Source of the DNA: Deltaproteobacteria bacterium
GTDB lineage: Bacteria > Desulfobacterota > Syntrophobacteria > Syntrophobacterales > Syntrophobacteraceae
DNA length: 59,957 nucleotides
Assembly (NCBI GenBank): GCA_021777755.1
Contig: JAJYDE010000022.1
Coordinates: 1 to 59,957 of the forward strand
Direction of reading: 5' to 3'
This document shows, piece by piece, positions 8,846 to 15,891 of this stretch; the first letter of the stretch is position 1; each line of letters opens with the position of its first letter. The notes beneath the pieces are model-generated. The model did not search any database, was not told where the DNA came from, and saw only the letters and a list, made by a program, of their open reading frames with translations. Position numbers and translations under genes: made by a program.

Positions 8846-8948
8846 ACCCGTCCCTTGGAAAAGATCGATAAACAGACGATACGTCTATATATTTTAACCA
8901 TTCCAAGGGGCGCCGGGGACTGTCTCGGCCGGCGGCCATGAAAACTTT

Positions 8949-9200
8949 TTATTTGATGAATCGCAAGAGTATCAGCAACACGATAGCCCCCACGATCGAG
9001 AGGAAAAAGCCGGCCGGATGAAACTTGGCGCCCGCCTCCGGACTTTTGAAAACTCTTCCGAGGAGTCCGCCGAGGAGTCCGCCGACGATCCCGACGCAGG
9101 TCGTGGCAATGATCCCCAAGTGATCAGCTCCAGGCATGAGTGCTCTTGCGATCAGACCAATTATGAAACCTACGATCAGCGACCAGATAAGATGGATCAT
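8949..9200 (-). CDS. GlsB/YeaQ/YmgE family small membrane protein
   Basis: An 83-residue protein with three hydrophobic segments separated by glycine-rich turns (WSLIVGFIIGLIARALMPG, GIIATTCVGIVGGLLGGLLG, FFLSIVGAIVLLILL). This is the pattern of the transglycosylase-associated/GlsB family, small inner-membrane proteins often induced by general or envelope stress. AGGAG lies upstream of the ATG. It is a single leftward gene, separated from the following plus-strand ferredoxin by 312 bases. Confidence 0.9.
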   Translation of the reverse strand: MIHLIWSLIVGFIIGLIARALMPGADHLGIIATTCVGIVGGLLGGLLGRVFKSPEAGAKFHPAGFFLSIVGAIVLLILLRFIK

Positions 9201-9367
9201 GAGGTGCTCCTATTTTGGGGGGGCGGTTTCCCGGGGTTTTACCAGAAATTCCCCGGCGGGCTTTGGAACGGAACTCCCACAGGAAAATCTTGTCCTAATC
9301 TAATATGATTTCGCACTGGCGCAATCGGGCGTAGAGATGATTCGGTTCGCACGGAGAAGAGCCCATA

Positions 9368-9399
9368 TTTGACCGGAGGGGAGAGGGCGTCCGGTCAAA
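9368..9399. repeat. 10-bp perfect inverted repeat in the 9201-9512 intergenic region
   Basis: TTTGACCGGA at 9368-9377 and TCCGGTCAAA at 9390-9399 are exact reverse complements with a 12-base spacer. It could be an operator or an RNA hairpin. The A/T runs at its outer edges make a weak terminator possible in either direction. The rest of this 312-base divergent region shows no gene; its right part (9420-9490) is AT-rich and probably carries the ferredoxin promoter, though no clear -35/-10 pair stands out. Confidence 0.6.
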
Positions 9400-9512
9400 A
9401 GGGCTGTGCAGGCCAAATCATACTTGAGAGTTAGAGTTTTTAATGATAAATAGCGAACTCCAAATCAAGTTCACATTTAACGTTTAACCCAACTTCCAGC
9501 GATGATGATATT

Positions 9513-9761
9513 ATGGAAATTACAGCCAAAGAGGGCTTCGATCCGGGTAAGAAAGTGGTTGTGAATTCAAACTGCCCCCTGGATCATCGTTGCCCTTTGC
9601 CCGATATGTGCGAATTTATCGTTCAATCTTGCCAACAATCTAATACCGGCCCGCCAGCGACAATATATAATTTGCCCGAAATAGACCAAACCAAATGTGA
9701 ACGTTGCGGGATCTGTGTAAAAGAATGCAGACATGAGGCATTGGAGATCGTGGAGATCTAA
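9513..9761 (+). CDS. small ferredoxin-like protein with one 4Fe-4S site
   Basis: An 82-residue protein. The C-terminal motif CERCGICVKECRHEAL (CxxCxxCxxxC) can bind one 4Fe-4S cluster. The N-terminal half carries further cysteines (NCPLDHRCPLPDMC and SCQQ) that do not form a normal second ferredoxin motif but could bind a second cluster or metal. Likely a soluble electron carrier or a subunit of a redox enzyme. The ribosome binding site is poor. No redox enzyme is adjacent, so the partner is unknown. Confidence 0.8.
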   Translation: MEITAKEGFDPGKKVVVNSNCPLDHRCPLPDMCEFIVQSCQQSNTGPPATIYNLPEIDQTKCERCGICVKECRHEALEIVEI

Positions 9762-9847
9762 ATTGCCCTCCTCGGACGTTCGAGTACGGTATTTTCGCCT
9801 TTCAGAATGAAACGGGGCCACGGTCACGACCCCGTTTTCCCGGGGCG

Positions 9848-10336
9848 TCACGATTCGATCCCTGTTTGACCGGGTGGAGATCCGGTTTGCCCTCCGACAA
9901 ATTTAGCCGGTCCCCTTGGAATGATTTCCGGTTCGGTAAGGCCGGTTTGGCCCATGCCAAGCCTTTCTTTCACACTGTCCAACATATTGCTTCTGTTTTC
10001 GGGCATAAAACCGTAAAGAGCCAGACCCGCAAAAGCCAAGGCTATAGAACCCGTCATATAGGGCCGAGTTTTGATCTCTTTTTTTACCCGGTAAGCCATG
10101 GCTTGAAGTTTTTCCCGATCAAAAGCTCTCAATCGCCTGGAAATCTCTTCTCTGGCAAAGGCCATTATCAAACTCACGACTCGTTCCGAATTTAGAAGGA
10201 CCCTCAACTCCTCGATGTCTTCAACAAGCTTGTTTTCCGTCTCGATCATGCCCGATCTCAACTCTTGGATGTCCGAATTCATTTGCCGCATGCGAGTCCT
10301 TCTTTGTGACTCTATGTTAATTTGTCGCGCATCCAT
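9848..10336 (-). CDS. DUF3618-like membrane-anchored protein
   Basis: A 162-residue protein: a charged, probably coiled-coil N-terminus (residues 5-90), one transmembrane segment (TGSIALAFAGLALYGFM, about residues 95-111), then a Pro/Gly-rich tail. It matches the layout of DUF3618/YqjD-type proteins that sit in the inner membrane. AAGGAAG precedes the ATG. It is the last of three overlapping leftward genes, with its start inside the end of the holin-X-like gene by 25 bases. The trio recalls the YqjD-YqjE-YqjK set of stress-linked membrane proteins. Function unproven. Confidence 0.75.
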   Translation of the reverse strand: MDARQINIESQRRTRMRQMNSDIQELRSGMIETENKLVEDIEELRVLLNSERVVSLIMAFAREEISRRLRAFDREKLQAMAYRVKKEIKTRPYMTGSIALAFAGLALYGFMPENRSNMLDSVKERLGMGQTGLTEPEIIPRGPAKFVGGQTGSPPGQTGIES

Positions 10337-10731
10337 TTTGTGTCTTCCTTGGCGGTATCTATGGTTTCGCTTGGGAGTATATCCGCGCTCAGCCTTCTTT
10401 TACCAAGCATTACAAGTATTGCGCCTATGAGCAGGGCGGCGGCTCCAACGACCAGGAATGCCCATCCGGGGGCGATTACTCTTGAAAGTCCGAGCGCGGC
10501 GGCCAGCAGCAAAAAAATAAAACCGGCGTAGAGGACAAAGCCTCCCACGGTGAGCACGGTCGAACTCTTGCCCGCTCTCAGGGCCTTTTGGGATATTTCA
10601 ACGCCGGCCATCCTGACTTCGTCCCGAATAAGGTTGAGAGCGTTGCGGAAAAGATCCGAGGTGAGCTCTCCCAGCGGCGAGAATGCATTTTGGCTCGTGG
10701 TCCTGGTTCTATCCTGCTCAGTGGGGTCCAT
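10312..10731 (-). CDS. phage holin superfamily / YqjE-like membrane protein (Holin-X type)
   Basis: Starting at the ATG at 10731, behind GAGGAG, the product is 139 residues. It has an amphipathic N-terminal helix (LTSDLFRNALNLIRDEVRMA) and two transmembrane hairpin helices (STVLTVGGFVLYAGFIFLLL and WAFLVVGAAALLIGAILVML). This is the pattern of the holin-X/DUF1469 family, which despite the name is chromosomal and not lytic in most bacteria. It overlaps both neighbours in the leftward trio. A longer reading to 10833 would run far into the upstream gene and lacks a ribosome binding site. Confidence 0.82.
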   Translation of the reverse strand: MDPTEQDRTRTTSQNAFSPLGELTSDLFRNALNLIRDEVRMAGVEISQKALRAGKSSTVLTVGGFVLYAGFIFLLLAAALGLSRVIAPGWAFLVVGAAALLIGAILVMLGKRRLSADILPSETIDTAKEDTKWMRDKLT

Positions 10732-11233
10732 AAGGCTGCTCCTCAAGCTTTGAAAGATCTCCCGGCGCTCGCTCGGAAAGGGATTCAAATTCCTTTCGGC
10801 TCGACAGGCCCCAGAGCAGCACCCCGGCGGCAAAGGCGCCGCCCAGTAAAATCCAGAAACGATTCCGCACCAGGTCTTCCACGCCGATCGCCATCTTTTC
10901 CGTATACTTTTCCCGAAGCTGTCTCGATAAGCTGGAGACCCCCTCCGAGCCGACCTCGACCATGTCGGCGAGCGCGGCTTTTTTCTTGTCGCGAAAACTC
11001 ATGGCCGTGTTGGCGAGCACTTCCGCCACATCATCGAGTTTGACCGACAAGGATTTCAATTGCTCGAAGGTAAACGCACGCGACTCCGCCTCTATTTCCC
11101 TGGACAGGCCGTGTCTTACTTTGCTGAAATAGCCCTGGAAATCCTTGTTTTCGACAACCTCTTCAAAATCCTCGCCCGGCCCGTGTGGGGGCTCGGGTGA
11201 AACAACATTTTCGAACGACTGGTTTTCTTCCAT
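10718..11233 (-). CDS. membrane-anchored coiled-coil protein, first gene of the holin-X trio
   Basis: 171 residues: an acidic N-terminus (about residues 1-30), a long helical, probably coiled-coil stretch (LSREIEAESRAFTFEQLKSL through the region to residue 120), and one transmembrane segment (FWILLGGAFAAGVLLWGL, about 129-146). No enzymatic motif. AAAGGA precedes the ATG. It overlaps the holin-X-like gene by 14 bases. Together the three genes probably encode a small complex at the inner membrane. Confidence 0.75.
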   Translation of the reverse strand: MEENQSFENVVSPEPPHGPGEDFEEVVENKDFQGYFSKVRHGLSREIEAESRAFTFEQLKSLSVKLDDVAEVLANTAMSFRDKKKAALADMVEVGSEGVSSLSRQLREKYTEKMAIGVEDLVRNRFWILLGGAFAAGVLLWGLSSRKEFESLSERAPGDLSKLEEQPYGPH

Positions 11234-11423
11234 AGCGCATTATCCTTTCGTGGGAAGAGAGGGAGGTTTGGCGCGATGTTTCGCTAACCACATGATATAT
11301 TTATTTAAGTATGGACGGCCCATCGGTCAAATGCCCTGAGGCGCCAGGCGAAAATTTCGGGCAATCGCGAAAACCCGGTTTATCTTAAAGCAGCGGTAAG
11401 ATTTCACGGCGGAGTTTGGCGAT

Positions 11424-12284
11424 ATGTTCGGGTCGATAAAAAAATTCATTCTCGATTTGAATAACGAGGTCTCGGATCACAACGTCTACAACGGGGCTGC
11501 CGCTTTGGCGTTTTACCTGATACTGTCGATTTTCCCGGCAGCCATTGTTGTGCTGAGCGCTTTGCCCTACCTGCCGATCCCCCACCTCAGCCGTGCCATT
11601 TTAAATCTGGTCTCACAAGTGCTTCCGCGGCAATCGGCCCAACTGTTCACCGGAGTTGTGAACGAGGTCGTCTCCAACAGAAACGGCGGACTTCTATCCT
11701 TCGGGCTGATATTTACCCTATGGTCGGCCACAAGCGGCATTTATGCCATTATGCAGCAACTGAATATCACCTATGAAGTCAAAGAGGGCCGCCCTTTTTG
11801 GAAAGTCCGGGGCGCCTCGATAATACTGCTGGCCATTTTTTTCGTGCTCATAGTGGGGGGATTCAGTCTGATAATAGGCGGAGGGGCGATTCAAGGCTGG
11901 GCGGGGGATAAAATCGGCCCGAGTAAGCCTTTACTCATCCTGTTTGCCGCGTTTCGTTGGGCGATCGTTGCCCTGGCTCTTCTTTCGGCCTTTTCAATCC
12001 TGTACTATTTCGGCCCCGATGTTGAACAGAAGTTCAAGTTCATCACGCCGGGGAGCGTGCTGGGATTAATTTTGCTGGTACTCGCCTCGCTTGGTTTCCG
12101 ATTCTACGTCTCCAATTTTTCCAACTACAACGCCACCTATGGAAGCCTGGGGGCGGTGATAGTGTTGCTGATGTGGTTCTATATCGGAGGGCTCGTCATT
12201 CTGGTGGGCTCGGAGGTAAACGTCCTGTTGGAACAGCGCCACGCCGACGGCAAGCGCAAGGGGCAAAAACGGGAGCCTAGGTAA
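11424..12284 (+). CDS. YihY/BrkB family inner-membrane protein
   Basis: 286 residues with about six transmembrane helices. Family hallmarks are present: an N-terminal VSDHNVYNGAAALAFYLILS with the helix-breaking ALAFY, the region SATSGIYAIMQQLNITYEV, and the C-terminal NATYGSLGAVIVLLMWFYI. The family was once annotated as ribonuclease BN, which is wrong; transport or envelope roles are suspected. GGAG sits nine bases ahead of the start. It diverges from the membrane trio across 190 bases. Confidence 0.92.
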   Translation: MFGSIKKFILDLNNEVSDHNVYNGAAALAFYLILSIFPAAIVVLSALPYLPIPHLSRAILNLVSQVLPRQSAQLFTGVVNEVVSNRNGGLLSFGLIFTLWSATSGIYAIMQQLNITYEVKEGRPFWKVRGASIILLAIFFVLIVGGFSLIIGGGAIQGWAGDKIGPSKPLLILFAAFRWAIVALALLSAFSILYYFGPDVEQKFKFITPGSVLGLILLVLASLGFRFYVSNFSNYNATYGSLGAVIVLLMWFYIGGLVILVGSEVNVLLEQRHADGKRKGQKREPR

Positions 12285-12355
12285 GCGGGATGGCGCCTGG
12301 AGCCGGCTTCGAGGTCAATATGCCACTGTTGGGCTTCTCATATTAGGTCGAAGGC

Positions 12356-12598
12356 TTGCCTCACGGGAAGGGGCAAAACAGAAACTCGGTCGCTTCACAG
12401 GCGTTGGATGTGCGCGGGAATTCTACGGACAGCAATTTGCCTCTTGAAGGCTGTGATCACCTCCCGGTCAAAGAGGCGGTAAAAAGACTCGATTCCTTTT
12501 CCCGTAGGGAACCAAGGCAGATCGAGACCTATGAGAAAAAGCATAAGGGGCGGAAAACTCTGCTCGAAAAGCTGGAGGCAAGGCTGAGATCAAAATAG
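12356..12598 (+). CDS. small basic protein, possibly a real conserved small ORF
   Basis: An open frame of 80 codons from a TTG; the true start may be later (GTG or TTG near 12404-12413). The C-terminal half (LPVKEAVKRLDSFSRR, then IETYEKKHKGRKTLLEKLEA) has the charged helix-turn-helix look of small proteins that contain a Y-E-K-x-H-K-x-R-x-T-[LV]-L core, which I recall from other bacteria. The N-terminal part is not convincing. No strong ribosome binding site. Confidence 0.5.
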   Translation: MPHGKGQNRNSVASQALDVRGNSTDSNLPLEGCDHLPVKEAVKRLDSFSRREPRQIETYEKKHKGRKTLLEKLEARLRSK

Positions 12599-12830
12599 CA
12601 AAAGCTGCCGATCGCCCCTGCCAACTGATTTCGATTTTAATCCGCTTGCGGCGCACGATCGGTTGTTTATATTTATTTTAGAGGATTTTGGAGGCAATTC
12701 CGCACAAAAGATCGATTGAAGTCTTAAAAATCGCGCCAATCATCATGGAATACCTGTCCGTTGCTTGCACAAAGGGGAGTTCGCTTTTCCCAAGGCAATG
12801 GACTTACCAGCAAGCTGAAAGGAGAAAACA

Positions 12831-13031
12831 ATGAATTGGGATGTTTTGAAGGGCAACTGGAAACAGGCGAAAGGAAAAGTCAAACAGCAATGGGGTAAAC
12901 TGACCGACGACGACCTCGAAATAATCGAAGGCAAGCGAGATGAATTGATCGGTCGTATTCAGGAGCGTTACGGTTTAACCCGTGATGAGGCCGCAAAGCA
13001 GGTGGACGATTTCTATAGCCGTGCCGCCTGA
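12831..13031 (+). CDS. CsbD family stress-response protein
   Basis: 66 residues matching the CsbD/YjbJ family almost throughout: [40 protein letters not shown] and a C-terminal [11 protein letters not shown]. These small helical proteins accumulate under general stress in many bacteria; their biochemical role is not known. GAAAGGAG precedes the ATG. A perfect hairpin follows ten bases after the stop. Confidence 0.95.
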   Translation: MNWDVLKGNWKQAKGKVKQQWGKLTDDDLEIIEGKRDELIGRIQERYGLTRDEAAKQVDDFYSRAA

Positions 13032-13040
13032 AAATATGTG

Positions 13041-13065
13041 AAGGGACGGCGCGGCGCCGTCCCTT
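13041..13065 (+). terminator. GC-rich hairpin after the CsbD gene
   Basis: AAGGGACGGCGC (13041-13052) and GCGCCGTCCCTT (13054-13065) pair perfectly around a single base. No T tract follows, so it may be a weak terminator or an mRNA-stabilising hairpin. Confidence 0.6.
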
Positions 13066-13592
13066 CCATGCCCCGCTCAATAACCCCGCCCGGCTCTAAG
13101 AACCCATTTAACATCATGAATCGTCAGACATGGATAAAGTGGAACCGTCATTTGCGAGTGAGAGCAAAAAACCGGACGGCTATAGATGGCGGCGGCTCCG
13201 GTGGTAAGGTGATCCGCGCAATGAATGTGTGGTTAAAAGCGTTGCCGGGGATGAGTGCGACAATATAAATTTCAACCGGCCGGCATGTCTGCTGAAGTGA
13301 TGGAATCAGGCCACGAACGTCTTTCAGCCGTGTTTACGCGGTGATGGGTGTTTTGTGGCTTTTTTGTCGAAAAAGGGGCTTGAACCTTGAATTGTTTCGG
13401 GGAGGGGAGCATGGGGAGGAAGCATGCTATGATGAGGTTTGAGCGGGAAATATTTACTTCCATTTGCCGGGATTATTTACATTTTTGTGGCTATCATCGG
13501 GTAGCCGGTCATCTCGGGGAAAAGTCGGCAACCTCCGTGGCAGTGGCAAAAAAAGCGCTCTGCCGCATTCTAATGGTTTTTCTTGTTTCCGT
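13066..13592. other. non-coding stretch with no recognised feature
   Basis: About 530 bases between the CsbD hairpin and the porin remnant. Open frames here are short, lack ribosome binding sites and resemble nothing I know. It may contain further decayed sequence upstream of the porin relic. Confidence 0.5.
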
Positions 13593-13863
13593 GACTATCG
13601 GGGCGTTGCTTTTGGAGTAAACGGTCCTTGCGCCCCCCATGAACGATACCTGGCCGCTGAGGGTATCCGGAATGCTCCCGGGTGATGGAAAACTCAACTA
13701 CGGCCTGGGAAAGGCCCTGGAAACCCACTATCGCTATCAGGCGGGTCGTTACGTCCAGATCAGCCCCGATTTCCAGTTGATCCAAAATCCGGGCTACAAC
13801 AAGGACAGGGGCCCGGTGGAGGTATTCGGCCTGCGTGTGAGGGGCTACTGGCTGCCGTTGTGA
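13593..13863 (+). pseudogene. decayed 3' end of a carbohydrate-selective porin-like gene
   Basis: Two frames together spell a porin tail. The first (from 13593) reads DYRGVAFGVNGPCAPHERYLAAEGI. The second, joined near 13680, continues GDGKLNYGLGKALETHYRY and ends QISPDFQLIQNPGYN, then KDRGPVEVFGLR to the stop at 13861-13863. The order FxVNG...YLAAEG, GDGxLNYG, an aromatic strand, PDxQxIxNPGYNxDRGPV is that of the last strands of OprB-like carbohydrate porins as I know them. The frame change and the missing N-terminal 80% show a broken gene. A sequencing error could explain the shift but not the missing front. Confidence 0.6.
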
Positions 13864-14002
13864 AAGCGAAATCGAAAAGCGATAAACCCTTATCTCCAGG
13901 GTGGGTAATGATTTTTGCCCGGGGGGCCTTGCATGATTGGCTCTTGACTTTATATCGGGGCGGGTTAGTTTAGCCCTTAAACTTTTAGAAGAGCAATTAA
14001 GG

Positions 14003-14380
14003 ATGAATTTGTCCATTTCAAATCGCAGAAGCGCCATACTTCGCTACCTGAGCCTGTCTCTGGCGCTCTTCATTTTCGCGCTCACCTCCTGTGTGGAGTT
14101 GACGCACGATAAGGACGACTGCGATCACGGTTTTTCCGGACAAACCGTCTTGCATTGGCGCACGGCCAAGCCCCTGTTACCACGGCATGTCTGTGTGGCC
14201 TGTCTGATGATACAGGCCTTTCAGGCAGCCCGCATCATCTGGTTCTTTCTCCTCTTGCTCGTTATGGCGGTTTCTTACCGCCGCCAGTCCTATGAGCCCA
14301 AGTTCCACTCCTCCTTTCTCTTTGAGGTCTGCCGGGTTCGCGCGCCTCCTTTTCCTGCCCCGGATTTGCCCGGCTTCTAA
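14003..14380 (+). CDS. small exported or membrane Cys/His protein ahead of the efflux operon
   Basis: From the ATG at 14003 the product is 125 residues. It has an N-terminal hydrophobic segment (ILRYLSLSLALFIFALTSC, possibly a lipoprotein-like signal), a middle rich in Cys, His and acidic residues (CVELTHDKDDCDHGF; RHVCVACLMIQAFQ), and a second hydrophobic helix (IIWFFLLLLVMAV). The metal-ligand-like middle and its place 340 bases before a metal-type RND operon suggest a periplasmic metal-binding role; this is inference. A TTGACT at 13944 may be part of its promoter. The ribosome binding site (AAGG) is too close to be ideal. Confidence 0.55.
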   Translation: MNLSISNRRSAILRYLSLSLALFIFALTSCVELTHDKDDCDHGFSGQTVLHWRTAKPLLPRHVCVACLMIQAFQAARIIWFFLLLLVMAVSYRRQSYEPKFHSSFLFEVCRVRAPPFPAPDLPGF

Positions 14381-14721
14381 TACTTTCCGCACCCGTTGTC
14401 GTAATTTGGAGCTCTTTTGCGCCCGGGGACGATGTGCTCCCGGAGCGCCAGGGCCTGGATGCAGCCCTTTCCAGCCCCCTTGTCTCAAGGAGTGCCAATA
14501 AACTCGCCTCCCGTGCGGGCAAGCAAGTTCGTAGGGAATCCATCGCGCGCCGGATAACTTTTCGCCGCCTGAATGTTTTCTTTGCATTAAGGGTGGCTGA
14601 TAGGGTTTTGTTCGCCAAATATCGGGCGCAATAAACCGGCACGATTTCCATGTTTCAGGGTGACAAAACCGCCTTTTTCTCCGCCGGGCGCCTTTGGTCC
14701 CGGTTGCTCAGGAGTAATTTC
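14381..14721. other. intergenic region before the efflux operon, no gene seen
   Basis: 340 bases. Short open frames here look like chance. The last part carries the AGGAG ribosome binding site (14710-14714) of the adaptor gene. No clear promoter or operator palindrome was found by eye. Confidence 0.5.
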
Positions 14722-15891
14722 ATGTCCGAATCCAATCACGATGCAAAGAGGATTCGCCTCGCCCTGCTTTGCGCGGCGATAGCTATATTTGCCGCTGGCC
14801 TGTGGGTTGGAACCCACACATCGTGCCTGTTCGTGGAAAACGCCGTCGCAAAGATGGCTGATCCCGTCCCCGGTTTCATCCGGCAGGGAGATGAAATCAT
14901 TATCCCGCCTGGCTCTGCGTATCGCGCTCGGCTAAAGGTGGCCCCGGTCGCTCTTGAAAACATTCCGCGCGTGTTGCAGTTGCCTGCCGTGGTGGAGGCC
15001 GAACCGGCGCGTACCGTCAATATCCTTCCGCCGGTTTCGGGCAAAGTGGTGAAGCTCGACGTTCAGTTGGGCCAGGTCGTAAAGAAAGGGCAGCCCCTTG
15101 TGCGGATAGACTCGGGAGACCTCGCCCAAGCTTATGCCGACGACGAAAAGGCCAGGGCGGCCTTGAAACAGGCAAAATTCGCTCTCGATCGCGCCTGGGG
15201 AGTCTACAAGGTTGGCGGTGGTCCCAAAAAGGACGTCGAAGGAGCACAAAACGATTACCAGCAAGCTAAGGCCGAGTTCAACCGCGCCGAATCTCGCCTC
15301 AAGGAAATCGGCGTCTGCCCTGGGGCTCGTTGCAAGACGCGTTTTTTGACGATGACTTCGCCCATAACCGGCATCGTAACCGCCCTTACCACGGCTTCGG
15401 GAGATTTCGCAAACGATGTTACAGCCACCCTCATGACCATCTCCAATCTCGATGAAGTCTGGGTTAGCGCCATGGCCCCTGAAAACGACATCGCTTACGT
15501 TTCCAGGGGGCAGGCGGTTGGAGTCTCTTTCGACGCCTATCCGGGCAGGATCTTTCACGGCAAGGTATCGTTTGTAAGCGCAGTCCTCGACCCCACCACC
15601 CGTCGCACCAGCGTGCGGATTTGCTTTGCCAATACCAAGGGCCAACTCAAGCCCAACATGTTTGCAACCGTCAGTATCCGCATACCTCAGAGTTGCGCGG
15701 TCTACGCACCCGACTCCGCCCTTCTTATGAACAATGACAGCACTACCGTTCTGGTCGAAACCAGGCCGTGGGTGTTTGTCAGGCGAATCGTTACGCCCGG
15801 CTATGACGAGGGTAATCAGACGCGCGTAGATCACGGATTGAGACCGGGGGACCGCATCGTTGTCAAGGGAGGCGTGCTGCTAAATGATTAG
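14722..15891 (+). CDS. efflux RND periplasmic adaptor subunit (CzcB-like)
   Basis: 389 residues from the ATG at 14722, which follows AGGAG by seven bases. One N-terminal membrane anchor (RLALLCAAIAIFAAGLWVG) is followed by the lipoyl-like domain (VSGKVVKLDVQLGQVVKKGQPLVRI), a helical hairpin (about residues 125-195), the second lipoyl half (TSPITGIVTALTTASGDF) and beta-barrel segments ending VVKGGVLLND. This is the membrane-fusion protein that bridges the inner-membrane pump and the outer-membrane channel. A Cys pair (VCPGARC) sits next to the second lipoyl half and could be metal-related. It overlaps the pump gene by eight bases. Confidence 0.93.
   Translation: MSESNHDAKRIRLALLCAAIAIFAAGLWVGTHTSCLFVENAVAKMADPVPGFIRQGDEIIIPPGSAYRARLKVAPVALENIPRVLQLPAVVEAEPARTVNILPPVSGKVVKLDVQLGQVVKKGQPLVRIDSGDLAQAYADDEKARAALKQAKFALDRAWGVYKVGGGPKKDVEGAQNDYQQAKAEFNRAESRLKEIGVCPGARCKTRFLTMTSPITGIVTALTTASGDFANDVTATLMTISNLDEVWVSAMAPENDIAYVSRGQAVGVSFDAYPGRIFHGKVSFVSAVLDPTTRRTSVRICFANTKGQLKPNMFATVSIRIPQSCAVYAPDSALLMNNDSTTVLVETRPWVFVRRIVTPGYDEGNQTRVDHGLRPGDRIVVKGGVLLND

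Noticed and set aside
10312-10731. Holin annotation taken as evidence of a prophage
   Set aside because: The holin-X/YqjE family is chromosomal and here sits in a stress-type operon; no phage structural, integrase or lysis genes are nearby.
13387-13620. 77-codon frame before the porin relic
   Set aside because: No ribosome binding site, mixed composition, no recognised motif, and it overlaps the frame that carries the porin remnant.
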